64,000 nt of DNA from Aromatoleum toluolicum (GCF_012911005.2 NZ_WTVS01000003.1:62001-126000); one strand, 5' to 3'. Shown: positions 18,700 to 27,452, counted from the stretch's first letter. Notes: generated from the sequence alone by a model not told the origin. A program made the numbers and translations.

Positions 18700-20225
18700 T
18701 GTTCGAGATAGACCGCCTTCAGCCGCTGCAGCAACTCCTTGAGCTGCCTTTCCCGCATCGCTCTCGCGACTGGACTCTGCGGCCGCTGCCGCCGGATGCC
18801 GTCGAGCTCGGCCGCGAACCGCTCGAAACTGCGCCGCCTCTGCGAGGACGCGGGAGTCTGCTCCAGCAGCGCCACGAGGACCTCCCCAAGGGAGCCGATC
18901 ATCTCGTCTGACCGGTCACTCGACTCCGACCGGATCTCGGCCGCCAATCGATCATACTCAAGCAGTCGGTTGGCGATCCAATCCCCTCCCGTTTCACTGC
19001 CGTGCGTCGTCAGCGTCGTCAGCGTCGAGCGGAATTCGTCGTCGAGTAGGCTGTTTTTCAGGCGCTCGGTCTCCGCCTCCGCCTCGGCAAGCAACGCGTC
19101 GTCGTCCATGCCCGCCTCCAGCCGCCGGCGCAGCTCGGCAATCCGCGTCCTGTCCGTTTGCGCGGTGTGCGCCATGTCAGCCATCTGATACGAAATCATC
19201 ATATCGCGCAGCGACTCCTCTGTGACTTCGGCGCCGTCCTCGTCGCCGAGATCGCGAAAGCGCTGCAGCGCGCGGCGGTAGCGGCGTATCGCCTCGTCGA
19301 CCGCCTTGCGCTTGTCTTCTGCATCGAGCAGCCGCACGGCATTCGCGAAATTGAAATCGAGCTTCGCCAGCGCGCGCTCGTCTGCGCTCGCGGCGAGAAT
19401 CTCCTCGGCCTTGCGGTACGCATTGCACGCCTCGGTCAGCAGCGCCTGGTCGTGCTTGCGCGCGGCGCAGAAACACGCGTCACCCAGATAGCGCCACGTG
19501 TTCCCGATCTCGGCCGATTCCCGCAAGTGCCCCGCTTCACCAAGCAACGATCTGAGCGCCGCTGCGGCGACGGAGCCTGCCGCGGCAAGTTCCACGCTGT
19601 CGAACTCCGGCGCCGCGCGATCCTGCGCCGACCACAGTTCCTTCATGATCGCGTCGCGGCGAACCATGAACTCGTCCACGTCCAACGGGACGTCGTCGTC
19701 GCCCGCTTCGCCGAACACCGCCACCGCGCCGCACTCACATTGAGCGCGATCGAATCGCGAGCCGCAGTGCAAGCATTTGGGTCCCGATTCGCGCAGCGCG
19801 ACGGTGTCGGGAAGTCCGCGTGCGCGGCAGTCGGGGCAAATAACGTTCATCTGCCGGCCGCACGCCGAGCAGACGAAGCTGAACGGCTCGAAATCCGTAT
19901 GCGAATCCGCTTCCATCTCGGGTGCTGCGGCGAATCGAAGTCGACCTGCATGGTCCTGCAATAGCCGCAGATAGTGGATCGTGCGATCGGCAGCGGCGAC
20001 TTGATCGAGAGCATGGTCGGTCACGAAGCCGGACCATCTCGTGTCGAAGAAGCCGTGGTAGGAATTACGCCGCGCCTGCTGCTCGTCGATCACGTCGTTC
20101 AACGTCTGCATGAAGCCATCGTCTAGCAGGGCGCAGTTCTGCTGCAGAACCTGGGCTGCCAGCGATGCGTCCTGCAGGTCGAGCAGCGACTGGATCAGGG
20201 ATCTTGCTTGCCTGGAATCCATCAT
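18696..20225 (-). CDS. Unknown zinc-ribbon and helical-repeat protein, partner of the downstream effector candidate
   Basis: 509 residues, not recognised. Two CxxC-based zinc ribbons lie near residues 118-175: CSACGRQMNVICPDC, then CLHCGSRFDRAQCEC. Helical TPR-like repeats follow (about 225-345, with YLGDACFCAARKHDQALLTE and KLDFNFANAVRLLD), then a long charged helical C-terminus. A strong GGAGGA ribosome-binding site sits just before the two adjacent ATGs (20225 and 20222). It is the first gene of a two-gene operon whose second product has a nucleotide-attacking-type domain. By analogy it could be the sensor or regulator of that effector; this is inference. Confidence 0.65.
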   Translation of the reverse strand: MMDSRQARSLIQSLLDLQDASLAAQVLQQNCALLDDGFMQTLNDVIDEQQARRNSYHGFFDTRWSGFVTDHALDQVAAADRTIHYLRLLQDHAGRLRFAAAPEMEADSHTDFEPFSFVCSACGRQMNVICPDCRARGLPDTVALRESGPKCLHCGSRFDRAQCECGAVAVFGEAGDDDVPLDVDEFMVRRDAIMKELWSAQDRAAPEFDSVELAAAGSVAAAALRSLLGEAGHLRESAEIGNTWRYLGDACFCAARKHDQALLTEACNAYRKAEEILAASADERALAKLDFNFANAVRLLDAEDKRKAVDEAIRRYRRALQRFRDLGDEDGAEVTEESLRDMMISYQMADMAHTAQTDRTRIAELRRRLEAGMDDDALLAEAEAETERLKNSLLDDEFRSTLTTLTTHGSETGGDWIANRLLEYDRLAAEIRSESSDRSDEMIGSLGEVLVALLEQTPASSQRRRSFERFAAELDGIRRQRPQSPVARAMRERQLKELLQRLKAVYLEQ

Positions 20226-20250
20226 TTCCTCCGCGGGGCGCTATCGTTCA

Positions 20251-20279
20251 TCTATAGTTCGGGCGCGGCGCCGATGCAA
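20251..20279 (-). promoter_or_regulatory. Sigma-70-type promoter of the two-gene unknown operon
   Basis: On the minus strand TTGCAT (20279-20274) and TATAGA (20256-20251) are separated by exactly 17 bp, 25 bp upstream of the first ATG. This is a good -35/-10 pair for the operon at 20225-17398. Confidence 0.55.
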
Positions 20280-20360
20280 AGGATGGGAAATCCAAGGCCC
20301 GATACGGTCACGAGCGACCGAAATTCGCGATTTTGCGGGCCAATATCGTGGTGACAATGA

Positions 20361-20711
20361 CGCCAAATCCCCATAGTTGGTGATGAAGCTACTCAGGAAG
20401 TACTTGGCTTCTACGCGATCAGCCTGGCGGAATTGGTTACTACCGATCTGCCGGCGCAGTACCGGAAACGGTTGCCTGCCCGGGTGCCCGTGTTCAGACT
20501 CGGCAGACTGGCAACGGCCAAACGGCATGAGCGAAAGTGAATCGGGGAGTACATGCTTTTCGACGCCATCGACCGGGTAACGCGCATCGCAGGCGAGGTT
20601 GGCGGCATCGGCCTCGTGGTCAATGCGAAGGAGTCCGCCGTCGACTTTTACAAACGATACGGGTTCGAACAGTTCGTAGACAACCCGTTTAACCTGTTCC
20701 TGCCCCTGTAG
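20361..20711 (+). pseudogene. Broken GNAT acetyltransferase toxin gene
   Basis: The frame reads GFYAISLAELVTTDLPAQ, then FRLGRLATAKRHERK, a TGA stop at 20538-20540, then IGEYMLFDAIDRV, VVNAKESAVDFYKRYGF and FNLFLPL. This is the TacT/AtaT type GNAT toxin pattern, in which the acetyl-CoA loop normally runs R-x-x-G-x-G. Here a Gly codon (GGA) appears to have become TGA inside that loop. The N-terminal third is also gone: a stop precedes 20361 and no start codon is found. No antitoxin gene is visible upstream. The gene is a relic, consistent with an ageing mobile or defence region. Confidence 0.72.
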
Positions 20712-20720
20712 CCGGCTTCC

Positions 20721-21152
20721 TCAGCCGGGCCGATCCAGCTTGGTCGACAGCAAAATCGTCGAGAACGTATCCACCACGCCCCGGATCGCCCGCACGCGGT
20801 CGATGACCGCGTCCAGTTCGTGCGTGGTTTCCGTTTCCAGCATCCCGCACAGGTCGTAACGGCCGCTGATCGAGTAGAGCTTGGTGATCTCGTGACGTTT
20901 CCTCAGCGCACGCACGACATCCGGCTCGTTCTTCGACTCGATCGAGATCAGCACCATCGCCTGGATCGAGCGCGACGACTGCGGCTTCGACACGCTGACG
21001 GTGTAGCCGCTGATCGTTCCCGAATCTTCCAGCGCCTTAAGGCGCAACTGCACGGTGCTGCGCGCGCAGCCGAGCGCCTGCGCGATCTTCACGACGGGCA
21101 GGCGGGCATTCACTTTGAGTAGCTCGATGAGCTGGCGGTCGAGTTCGTCCAT
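20721..21152 (-). CDS. Lrp/AsnC-family transcriptional regulator
   Basis: 143-residue amino acid-responsive regulator. The N-terminal helix-turn-helix is visible as LPVVKIAQALGCARSTVQLRLKALEDSG (about 18-45). A C-terminal RAM/AsnC ligand-binding domain follows, from about residue 65, including SISGRYDLCGMLE. It is transcribed divergently from kamA, only 168 bp away, so it probably senses lysine or a related amino acid and controls the lysine degradation operon. An inverted repeat suitable as its operator lies between the two genes. Confidence 0.88.
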   Translation of the reverse strand: MDELDRQLIELLKVNARLPVVKIAQALGCARSTVQLRLKALEDSGTISGYTVSVSKPQSSRSIQAMVLISIESKNEPDVVRALRKRHEITKLYSISGRYDLCGMLETETTHELDAVIDRVRAIRGVVDTFSTILLSTKLDRPG

Positions 21153-21168
21153 GGGTCTTGCGGGGTAG

Positions 21169-21207
21169 AAATCAGATTGTACGAATGTCGGTCATTTTGA
21201 CTGATTT
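21169..21207. promoter_or_regulatory. Candidate Lrp operator between the regulator and kamA
   Basis: AAATCAG (21169-21175) and CTGATTT (21201-21207) form a perfect 7-bp inverted repeat with a 25-bp spacer. It lies just upstream of the Lrp-type gene and about 110 bp before kamA. Position suggests control of both genes. Confidence 0.45.
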
Positions 21208-21319
21208 GCGGGCATATTCAAAGGCACTTTGCCTGTTCAGGCTGGCGCGGCCCGTCCCTAAACTCGTCTTCGTCAGGCCCCCGCGGCCATTCATAACGAC
21301 GAACAGAAGGGACAGGAAA

Positions 21320-22501
21320 ATGCTGCAGAAAGTCGTCATCTCTCCCCGCCAACTGCTGACCCGCGCCGAACTGGAAGCCTACGATCCGGCGTCCGAATCG
21401 TGGCAGAAGCAGTTCGCCCGCCGCTACACCCACCACTCCGAACTGAAGGACGTCCTGAACAACATGGAGGACGTGAACGAGACCGTGTACGAGAAGTTCG
21501 CGGTGTCGGTCACGCCCTACATGGCGAAGCTGATGGACCCGCACGATCCGAACTGCCCGATCCGCCTGCAGTACCTCCCCTCGCACCACGAGGAGAAGAA
21601 GGCCGGCTTCGAGACGCTGCTCGACGAACTGGGCGAGGAGGGCGACACCGTGCCCGGCACCAGCGTCGTGCACCGCTACCCGCGCCGCGTGCTCTTCCTC
21701 GTGTCGAACACCTGCTCGACGCTGTGCCGCTTCTGCACCAGGAAGCGCATGGTGTCGCAGCCGACGGGCTCGGTGCATAAGGACGAGATCGAGCGTTCGA
21801 TCGACTACATCGCGAGCAACAAGGACATCGACGACGTGCTTCTGTCGGGCGGCGATCCGCTGACCTTCGACGACGAGCGCCTCGACTACATCCTCGGCGC
21901 GATCCGCGAACGCGCGCCGCACGTGCGCTTCCTGCGTATCGGCTCGCGCATGGTGGTGCAGCTGCCGACGCGCGTGACGCCCGAGCTGTGCGCGATCCTC
22001 GAGAAGCACCGCGTGCAGATGGTGAACATCCACATCAACCACCCGAAGGAGATCACGCCGCTGCTGCGCGAGCGCGTCAAGCTGATCCAGAAGGCCGGCA
22101 TCATGATGGGGCTGCAGACGGTGTGCCTGAAGGGCGTGAACGACGACGTCGAGGTGCTGCGCGAGCTCTTCATGCAGGCGATCGAGATGGGTGTGCGGCC
22201 GTACTACGTCTATTCGACCGACATGGTCGAGGGCGCGCACCACTTCATCGTGCCCTACCACCGCATGCTCGAACTGTACGAGGGCATCCGCGGCTGGATC
22301 AGCGGTCCGGCGGTGCCGACCTTCGTCGTCGATGGCCTGGGCGGGCTGGGCAAGCTGCCGATCATCCCGACCTACGTGACCGAGGAAATCCGCCGCGACG
22401 GCCAGGGCACGACGATCAAGTGCCGCAATTACAAGGGCGATACCGTCGAGATGCCCGGCCTGGGCCTCGACTTCCGCGTCCCGTCGCAAAGCCGCGCGTA
22501 A
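21320..22501 (+). CDS. kamA: L-lysine 2,3-aminomutase
   Basis: Radical SAM, PLP-dependent enzyme that converts L-lysine to L-beta-lysine, the first step of aminomutase-type lysine degradation. The radical SAM cluster motif C132-STL-C136-RF-C139 is present. It is followed by the SAM-binding DDVLLSGGDPL and the PLP-region pattern LPTRVTPELCAIL. The ATG at 21320 (AGGA upstream) gives 393 residues. An earlier in-frame start is possible, but the extra sequence lies in the Lrp promoter region. The neighbouring kdd, kamDE, kal and kce genes identify this as the catabolic enzyme rather than EpmB (the EF-P modifying paralogue). Confidence 0.93.
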   Translation: MLQKVVISPRQLLTRAELEAYDPASESWQKQFARRYTHHSELKDVLNNMEDVNETVYEKFAVSVTPYMAKLMDPHDPNCPIRLQYLPSHHEEKKAGFETLLDELGEEGDTVPGTSVVHRYPRRVLFLVSNTCSTLCRFCTRKRMVSQPTGSVHKDEIERSIDYIASNKDIDDVLLSGGDPLTFDDERLDYILGAIRERAPHVRFLRIGSRMVVQLPTRVTPELCAILEKHRVQMVNIHINHPKEITPLLRERVKLIQKAGIMMGLQTVCLKGVNDDVEVLRELFMQAIEMGVRPYYVYSTDMVEGAHHFIVPYHRMLELYEGIRGWISGPAVPTFVVDGLGGLGKLPIIPTYVTEEIRRDGQGTTIKCRNYKGDTVEMPGLGLDFRVPSQSRA

Positions 22502-22511
22502 GGGGAGCAGC

Positions 22512-23549
22512 ATGAAGCATGGTTCCCCTTACGGCACGCATCGCGTCGTCGAGCCGCAAGGCGTGCTGCCGCAAGGCGCGTGGAAGATCGACAACGCGAT
22601 GGCGCTTTGCGACAACGAGATCCTGATCGACGTCTCCGCGCTCAACATCGACGCCGCGAGCTTCACGCAGATCAAGACCGAGGCCGAAGGCGACCTTGGC
22701 CGCATCGCGGCGGTCGTGCGCGACATCGTCGGCCAGCGCGGCAAGATGCACAACCCGGTGACGGGCTCGGGCGGCATGCTGATCGGGCGTGTCGCGGCGA
22801 TCGGGCCCCAGCTCGCGCGCAAGATCGACCTGAAGGTTGGCGACAGGATCGCGACGCTCGTGTCGCTGTCGCTGACGCCGCTGCGGATCGACGCGATCCG
22901 CAAGATCCACGTCGACAAGGACCAGATCGAGATCGACGGTCAGGCGATCCTGTTCGAGACCGGCCTGTACGCGAAGCTGCCCGACGACATCCCCGAGAAG
23001 GTCGCGCTCGCAATTCTCGACGTCGCCGGCGCACCGGCGCAGACGGCGCGTCTGGTGCGTCCGGGCGACACGGTGGTCGTCGTCGGCGGGGGCGGCAAGT
23101 CCGGCACGCTGTGCGTGTATGAGGCGAAGAAGCGCGCGGGGCCGACCGGCTGCGTGATCGGCGTGTCGCCGTTCGCGAAGGACTGTCGCCGCATGAGCGA
23201 GCTCGGCTGGGTCGATCACGCACTGCAGGCTGATGCGACCGACGCCGTGTCGATGATGGAGGCGATCGCGGACGTGACCGGCGGGCGCATGGCCGACGTC
23301 GTGATCAACTGCGTGAACATCGCGAACACCGAGATGGGCAGCATCCTGTCGACGCGCGACGGCGGGAAAATCTACTTCTTCTCGATGGCGACGAGCTTCA
23401 CCGCGGCCGCACTCGGCGCCGAAGGCGTCGGCAAGGACGTCGAGATGATCGTCGGCAACGGCTACGCGAAGGGGCACGCGGTGCTCGCGCTCGAATTGCT
23501 GCGCGAATCGCCCACGCTGCGCCGGCTCTTCGAGACGCTGTATGTCTGA
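22512..23549 (+). CDS. kdd: L-erythro-3,5-diaminohexanoate dehydrogenase
   Basis: Oxidatively deaminates 3,5-diaminohexanoate to 3-keto-5-aminohexanoate using NAD(P). The 345-residue protein has a Rossmann-type nucleotide site in DTVVVVGGGGKSGTLCVYEAKK (about 183-204) and the family N-terminus SPYGTHRVVEPQGVLPQGAW. It sits 10 nt after kamA and overlaps the next gene by 8 nt. The substrate assignment rests on this conserved cluster order and the family-specific N-terminus. Confidence 0.9.
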   Translation: MKHGSPYGTHRVVEPQGVLPQGAWKIDNAMALCDNEILIDVSALNIDAASFTQIKTEAEGDLGRIAAVVRDIVGQRGKMHNPVTGSGGMLIGRVAAIGPQLARKIDLKVGDRIATLVSLSLTPLRIDAIRKIHVDKDQIEIDGQAILFETGLYAKLPDDIPEKVALAILDVAGAPAQTARLVRPGDTVVVVGGGGKSGTLCVYEAKKRAGPTGCVIGVSPFAKDCRRMSELGWVDHALQADATDAVSMMEAIADVTGGRMADVVINCVNIANTEMGSILSTRDGGKIYFFSMATSFTAAALGAEGVGKDVEMIVGNGYAKGHAVLALELLRESPTLRRLFETLYV

Positions 23550-24621
23550 GGCAGCTGCCATGCACGCGAGCGCACTGTGGCGCGAGATCCGCGCGGCCGG
23601 CATGACGACGCTGGCAGTGATGGGGATGACGAAGAACACCGGCAAGACGGTGTGCCTGAACCATCTCCTCACGCAGGCACACGCGCAGGGCGTGAGCGTC
23701 GGTATCACGTCGATCGGCCGCGACGGCGAGGACCGCGACCAGGTGTTCTTCATCCCCAAGCCGCCGGTGCTCGTGTGGCCCGGCAGCCTCGTCGCGACCG
23801 CACGCGACACGTTGCTGCGCGCGAAAGTGCGCTGGAAGCAGATCGGCGCGACCGGCATCGACAGCCCGATGGGCGAGATCCTGATCGTGCGCGCGCTCGA
23901 CCACGGCGAGATGGAGATCGCCGGCGCGTCGCGCAGCTCCGACCAGCACAAGGTCATCGCGATCCTTAAGGGCTGCGGCTGCGCGCTGGTGCTGCTCGAC
24001 GGCGCGCTCGGTCGCAGCCACCACGCCTCGCCTGCGATCGCCGATGGCGTCGTGCTCGCGACGGGCGCGGCGATCGGTGGCGGCATCGCCGACGTGATCC
24101 GCAAGACGCGCGACCGGCTCGCGATCCTCGGCATTGCAGCGGTCGATGAGGCGCTCGGTGAACGCTGCAGCCATGTCTTCGCGCACGGCGGCATCGGCGC
24201 GTGGAACCGCGCGGGAGAGACCGTGTTCGACGCGCGCATCCCGACGCTCAACGCCGCCCCGACGCTGCTCGGACTGGATGATCCCGTGACCATCGCCGTC
24301 AGCGGCGCCGTCGGCCGCGCGCTGTGGCACGCGCTGAAGACGCTCGCCGCGCGCCACCCGGGCCTCACGGTCGTCGTCGCCGACGGCACCAAGCTTTTTG
24401 TCGATGCCAACGACGTCGCGGGTTTCTCCGCGATGGGCGGACGGCTCGCCGCCTTCCGCGGCATCCGCATCGCCGGCATCACCCTCAACCCGTTTTCGCC
24501 GCTCGGCGGCAGCTTCGACGCCGGGGACTTCCTCGACGCCGCACGCCGGGCCTTCCCCGCTCACGTCGTCGCCGACGTGATGCGCGAGGAACACACCATG
24601 CAGGAAGGATTTCTCCAATGA
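23542..24621 (+). CDS. kamB: Lysine 5,6-aminomutase accessory P-loop protein (KamB-like)
   Basis: 359-residue protein with a P-loop, GMTKNTGKT, near residues 28-36, followed by SIGRDGEDRD. It is co-encoded with kamD and kamE, as in clostridial lysine-fermentation clusters, where KamB is thought to help maintain or reactivate the B12-dependent aminomutase. The clostridial partner KamC, a MutS-like ATPase, is not seen in this window. The gene overlaps kdd upstream by 8 nt and kamD downstream through an ATGA junction, indicating tight coupling. The name is given from position and the P-loop; the biochemical role is inferred. Confidence 0.72.
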   Translation: MSEAAAMHASALWREIRAAGMTTLAVMGMTKNTGKTVCLNHLLTQAHAQGVSVGITSIGRDGEDRDQVFFIPKPPVLVWPGSLVATARDTLLRAKVRWKQIGATGIDSPMGEILIVRALDHGEMEIAGASRSSDQHKVIAILKGCGCALVLLDGALGRSHHASPAIADGVVLATGAAIGGGIADVIRKTRDRLAILGIAAVDEALGERCSHVFAHGGIGAWNRAGETVFDARIPTLNAAPTLLGLDDPVTIAVSGAVGRALWHALKTLAARHPGLTVVVADGTKLFVDANDVAGFSAMGGRLAAFRGIRIAGITLNPFSPLGGSFDAGDFLDAARRAFPAHVVADVMREEHTMQEGFLQ

Positions 24622-26165
24622 GTCAATTGAATCTGGACCAGGGCCAGATCGACCGCGCGCGCGAGTCGGCGCGCCGCATCGCGCACCGCGTGTTCGACGA
24701 CATGAGCCAGTACACGACCACCACCGTCGAGCGCGCGACGCTGCGCCTGATGGGTGTCGACGGTGTGGACGATAATCAGATCCCGCTGCCGAACCGTCTC
24801 GTGAGCCACCTGCAGGAGCAGGGGTTGCTGCAGCACGGCGCGGCGGCGGTCGTCGCGGGCGCGATGGCCGAGCACAGCCTCGGCGCGCAGCAGATCGCTG
24901 AAGCCGTCGCTGCCGGCAAGCTCGTGCTCGCCCGACCGAAGAGCGACAAGACCGCGCGCCAGTCCGCCGAGGCGATTGCCGCGAGGATGTGCGAGCACGT
25001 CGCCGCCCAGCGTGCCTTCCGCGCGCAGCAGATCGAAAAGGTCGGCGAGGCCCGCACGCCGTGGCTCTATCTGATCGTCGCGACCGGTAACATTTTTGAG
25101 GACATCGTCCAGGCGCGCGCCGCCGCCGAGCAGGGCGCCGACATCGTCGCGGTGATCCGTTCGACCGGCCAGAGCCTGCTCGACTACGTGCCCTATGGCG
25201 CGACCACCGAAGGCTTCGGCGGCACCTACGCGACGCAGGAGAACTTCCGCCTGATGCGCGCCGCGCTCGACGAGGTCGGTGCCAAGATCGGCCGCTACAT
25301 CCGCCTGACGAACTACTGCTCCGGCCTGTGCATGCCCGAGATCGCGGCGATGGGGGCGATGGAGCGTCTCGACATGATGCTCAACGACTCGATGTACGGA
25401 ATCATCTTCCGCGACATCAACATGAAGCGCACCTTCATCGACCAGTTCTTCTCGCGCATGGTCAACGCCTACGCCGGCATCATCATCAACACCGGCGAGG
25501 ACAACTACCTGACGACCGCCGACGCGTTCGACGCGGCGCACACGGTGCTCGCGTCCCAGCTGATCAACGAGCAGTTCGCCTACATCTCGGGCCTGAAACC
25601 CGACCAGATGGGCCTCGGGCATGCCTTCGAGATCAACCCCGACCTCGAGAACGGCTTCCTGTGGGAAGTCGCGCACGCCCAGCTCGTGCGCCAGGTCTTT
25701 CCGGAAGCTTGCCTGAAGTACATGCCGCCGACCAAGCACATGACCGGCAACATCTTCAAGGGGCATGTACAGGACGCGCTGTTCAACGTCGTCAGCACAC
25801 TCACCGGGCAAAACATCCACCTGCTCGGCATGATGACCGAGGCGATCCACACGCCCTTCATCCAGGACCGCTTCCTCGCGATCCAGAACGCGAAGTACGT
25901 GTTCGGCACGATGCGCGACCTGCATGAAGAAGTCGAATTCAGGGCCGGCGGCAGGATCGAGCGGCGTGCGCAGGAAGTGCTCGGCGAGACCGTCGGGATC
26001 CTCGCCGACATCGAGAAGATCGGCCTGCCCGCGGCAATCGGCCGCGGCACCTTCGCCGACATCTCGCGCACGATGGACGGCGGCAAGGGCCTCGACGGCG
26101 TGATCGCCAAATCGCCCGACTACTACAACCCCTTCCCGGACCTGATGCTGGCGGGAGCGAACTGA
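24618..26165 (+). CDS. kamD: Lysine 5,6-aminomutase, alpha subunit
   Basis: Large subunit (515 residues) of the adenosylcobalamin- and PLP-dependent enzyme that moves the epsilon-amino group of beta-lysine. It starts MSQLNLDQGQIDRARESARR at the ATG overlapping the previous stop. The TIM-barrel portion includes VPYGATTEGFGGTYATQENF (about 195-215) and the substrate-site region LTNYCSGLCMPEIAAMGAMER. Length and pairing with kamE match the known D-lysine/beta-lysine 5,6-aminomutases. B12 must be made or imported elsewhere; no B12 gene is in the window. Confidence 0.93.
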   Translation: MSQLNLDQGQIDRARESARRIAHRVFDDMSQYTTTTVERATLRLMGVDGVDDNQIPLPNRLVSHLQEQGLLQHGAAAVVAGAMAEHSLGAQQIAEAVAAGKLVLARPKSDKTARQSAEAIAARMCEHVAAQRAFRAQQIEKVGEARTPWLYLIVATGNIFEDIVQARAAAEQGADIVAVIRSTGQSLLDYVPYGATTEGFGGTYATQENFRLMRAALDEVGAKIGRYIRLTNYCSGLCMPEIAAMGAMERLDMMLNDSMYGIIFRDINMKRTFIDQFFSRMVNAYAGIIINTGEDNYLTTADAFDAAHTVLASQLINEQFAYISGLKPDQMGLGHAFEINPDLENGFLWEVAHAQLVRQVFPEACLKYMPPTKHMTGNIFKGHVQDALFNVVSTLTGQNIHLLGMMTEAIHTPFIQDRFLAIQNAKYVFGTMRDLHEEVEFRAGGRIERRAQEVLGETVGILADIEKIGLPAAIGRGTFADISRTMDGGKGLDGVIAKSPDYYNPFPDLMLAGAN

Positions 26166-26167
26166 CC

Positions 26168-26257
26168 ATGAAACAGCCCCCACGCTCACTTTGTTTCGCT
26201 GCCCCCCGAGGGGGCGCAGGCCTCCCTTGGGGCGGCCCTACGGGAGTCCTGAAATGA
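26168..26257 (+). repeat. Dispersed GC-rich repeat carrying a 29-codon ORF, inside the kam operon
   Basis: The 88-bp gap between kamD and kamE is filled by CCCCCACGCTCACTTTGTTT, then the GCCCCCCGAGGGGGCG palindrome, then CCTCCCTTGGGGCGGCCC. This resembles a dispersed intergenic repeat common in betaproteobacterial genomes, recognised from memory. It is fully open as a 29-residue reading frame, starting MKQPPRSLCF at 26168, whose TGA (26255-26257) overlaps the kamE ATG at 26254. Translation through this frame could couple kamE to kamD. The peptide itself is probably not functional. Confidence 0.6.
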
Positions 26258-27030
26258 GCGCCAACATGAACAAACACCTCACAGAAGCGGTCGCCGAAAA
26301 CTGGGTGAAGCCCTACGGCGACACGATGAACGACGGCCGCGTACAGCTCTCCTTCACGCTGCCGGTCGCGCTCGACGAGAACGCGAAGGAAGCTGCGCGC
26401 CAGCTCGCGCTGGAGATGGGCCTCGACGAACCCTCCGTCGTGCATGCCGAGGACATGGGGCAGGGCTTCTCGTTCTACGTGCTGTACGGCCAGTGCAAAC
26501 ACCGCGTCGACCTCTCGCGCATCAAGGTCGCGAAGCCCGAGTTCGAGACGCTCGACAAGGACGGGATCAACGCGCTGATCGCCGAGAAGATGGGCCGCAA
26601 GATGGTTGTCGTCGGCGCCTGCATCGAGACCGACGCTCACACCGTCGGCATCGACGCGATCATGAACATGAAGGGCTACAACGGCCACAAGGGGCTGGAG
26701 AGCTACCACGAGGTGCGCGCGATCAACATGGGCGCGCAGGTCGATTCCGAGGAACTCGTGGCGCGCGCGATCGAGGAGCGGGCCGACGTGATTCTCGTGT
26801 CGCAGGTCGTCACGCAGAAGAACATCCACCTCGACAACCTGACGCGCCTGTCGGATCTGCTCGAAGCCGAAGGCATCCGCGACCGCGTGATCCTCGTCGT
26901 CGGCGGTCCGCGCATCTCGCACGAGCTCGCCAAGGAACTCGGCTACGACGCCGGTTTCGGCACCAAATCCTACGCCGAGGACGTCGCGTCCTTCGCGATC
27001 CACGAATGGACCAAGCGCCACGCGGCGTAA
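26254..27030 (+). CDS. kamE: Lysine 5,6-aminomutase, beta subunit (B12 and PLP binding)
   Basis: Small subunit (258 residues). It carries the base-off cobalamin signature D127-x-H129-x-x-G132 (DAHTVG), and after it [10 protein letters not shown] and LVVGGPRI, the other two B12-fold elements. K140, in NMKG just after the cobalamin loop, is in the right place for the Lys that binds PLP in the clostridial enzyme. The ATG at 26254 overlaps the small repeat-encoded frame. The N-terminal [20 protein letters not shown] is the family-typical dimerisation strand region. Confidence 0.93.
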   Translation: MSANMNKHLTEAVAENWVKPYGDTMNDGRVQLSFTLPVALDENAKEAARQLALEMGLDEPSVVHAEDMGQGFSFYVLYGQCKHRVDLSRIKVAKPEFETLDKDGINALIAEKMGRKMVVVGACIETDAHTVGIDAIMNMKGYNGHKGLESYHEVRAINMGAQVDSEELVARAIEERADVILVSQVVTQKNIHLDNLTRLSDLLEAEGIRDRVILVVGGPRISHELAKELGYDAGFGTKSYAEDVASFAIHEWTKRHAA

Positions 27031-27040
27031 GGGAGACAAT

Positions 27041-27442
27041 ATGAATAATGAAATCACCAGCCTCATCCGCCTGCGCATCAGCGCCCACGACGCCCATTAC
27101 GCCGGCGGTCTCGTCGACGGTGCGAAGATGCTGCAGCTCTTCGGCGACGTCGCCACTGAACTGCTGATCCGCAGCGACGGCGACGAGGGCCTGTTCGTCG
27201 CCTACGACAGCGTCGAGTTCCTCGCGCCGGTGCGCGCCGGCGACTTCATCGAGGCCACCGGCCGCATCGTGGCCATGGGCATGACCTCGCGCAAGATGGA
27301 GTTCGAGGCGCGCAAGGTCATCGTCCCGGCGGGCGTTGCCGGCCAGCCTTCGGCCTGCGATGTGCTGCCCGAGCCGATCGTCGTCTGCCGCGCGTCCGGC
27401 ACCTGCGTCGTGCCGGCAGCGTGCCAACGCAACGTGCGCTGA
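27041..27442 (+). CDS. kal: 3-Aminobutyryl-CoA ammonia-lyase
   Basis: Removes ammonia from 3-aminobutyryl-CoA to give crotonyl-CoA. The 133-residue protein has a hotdog fold: [33 protein letters not shown], then [20 protein letters not shown]. It follows kamE by 10 nt with a GGGAGA ribosome-binding site. Order kamDE-kal-kce is the known lysine fermentation order. The crotonyl-CoA formed can enter the general beta-oxidation pathway. Confidence 0.9.
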   Translation: MNNEITSLIRLRISAHDAHYAGGLVDGAKMLQLFGDVATELLIRSDGDEGLFVAYDSVEFLAPVRAGDFIEATGRIVAMGMTSRKMEFEARKVIVPAGVAGQPSACDVLPEPIVVCRASGTCVVPAACQRNVR

Positions 27443-27452
27443 GCGCGTGGTC

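Noticed and set aside
20721-20760. Terminator hairpin after the Lrp-type gene
   Set aside because: The short CCGGCT/AGCCGG pairing has no U-tract and may be chance in GC-rich DNA.
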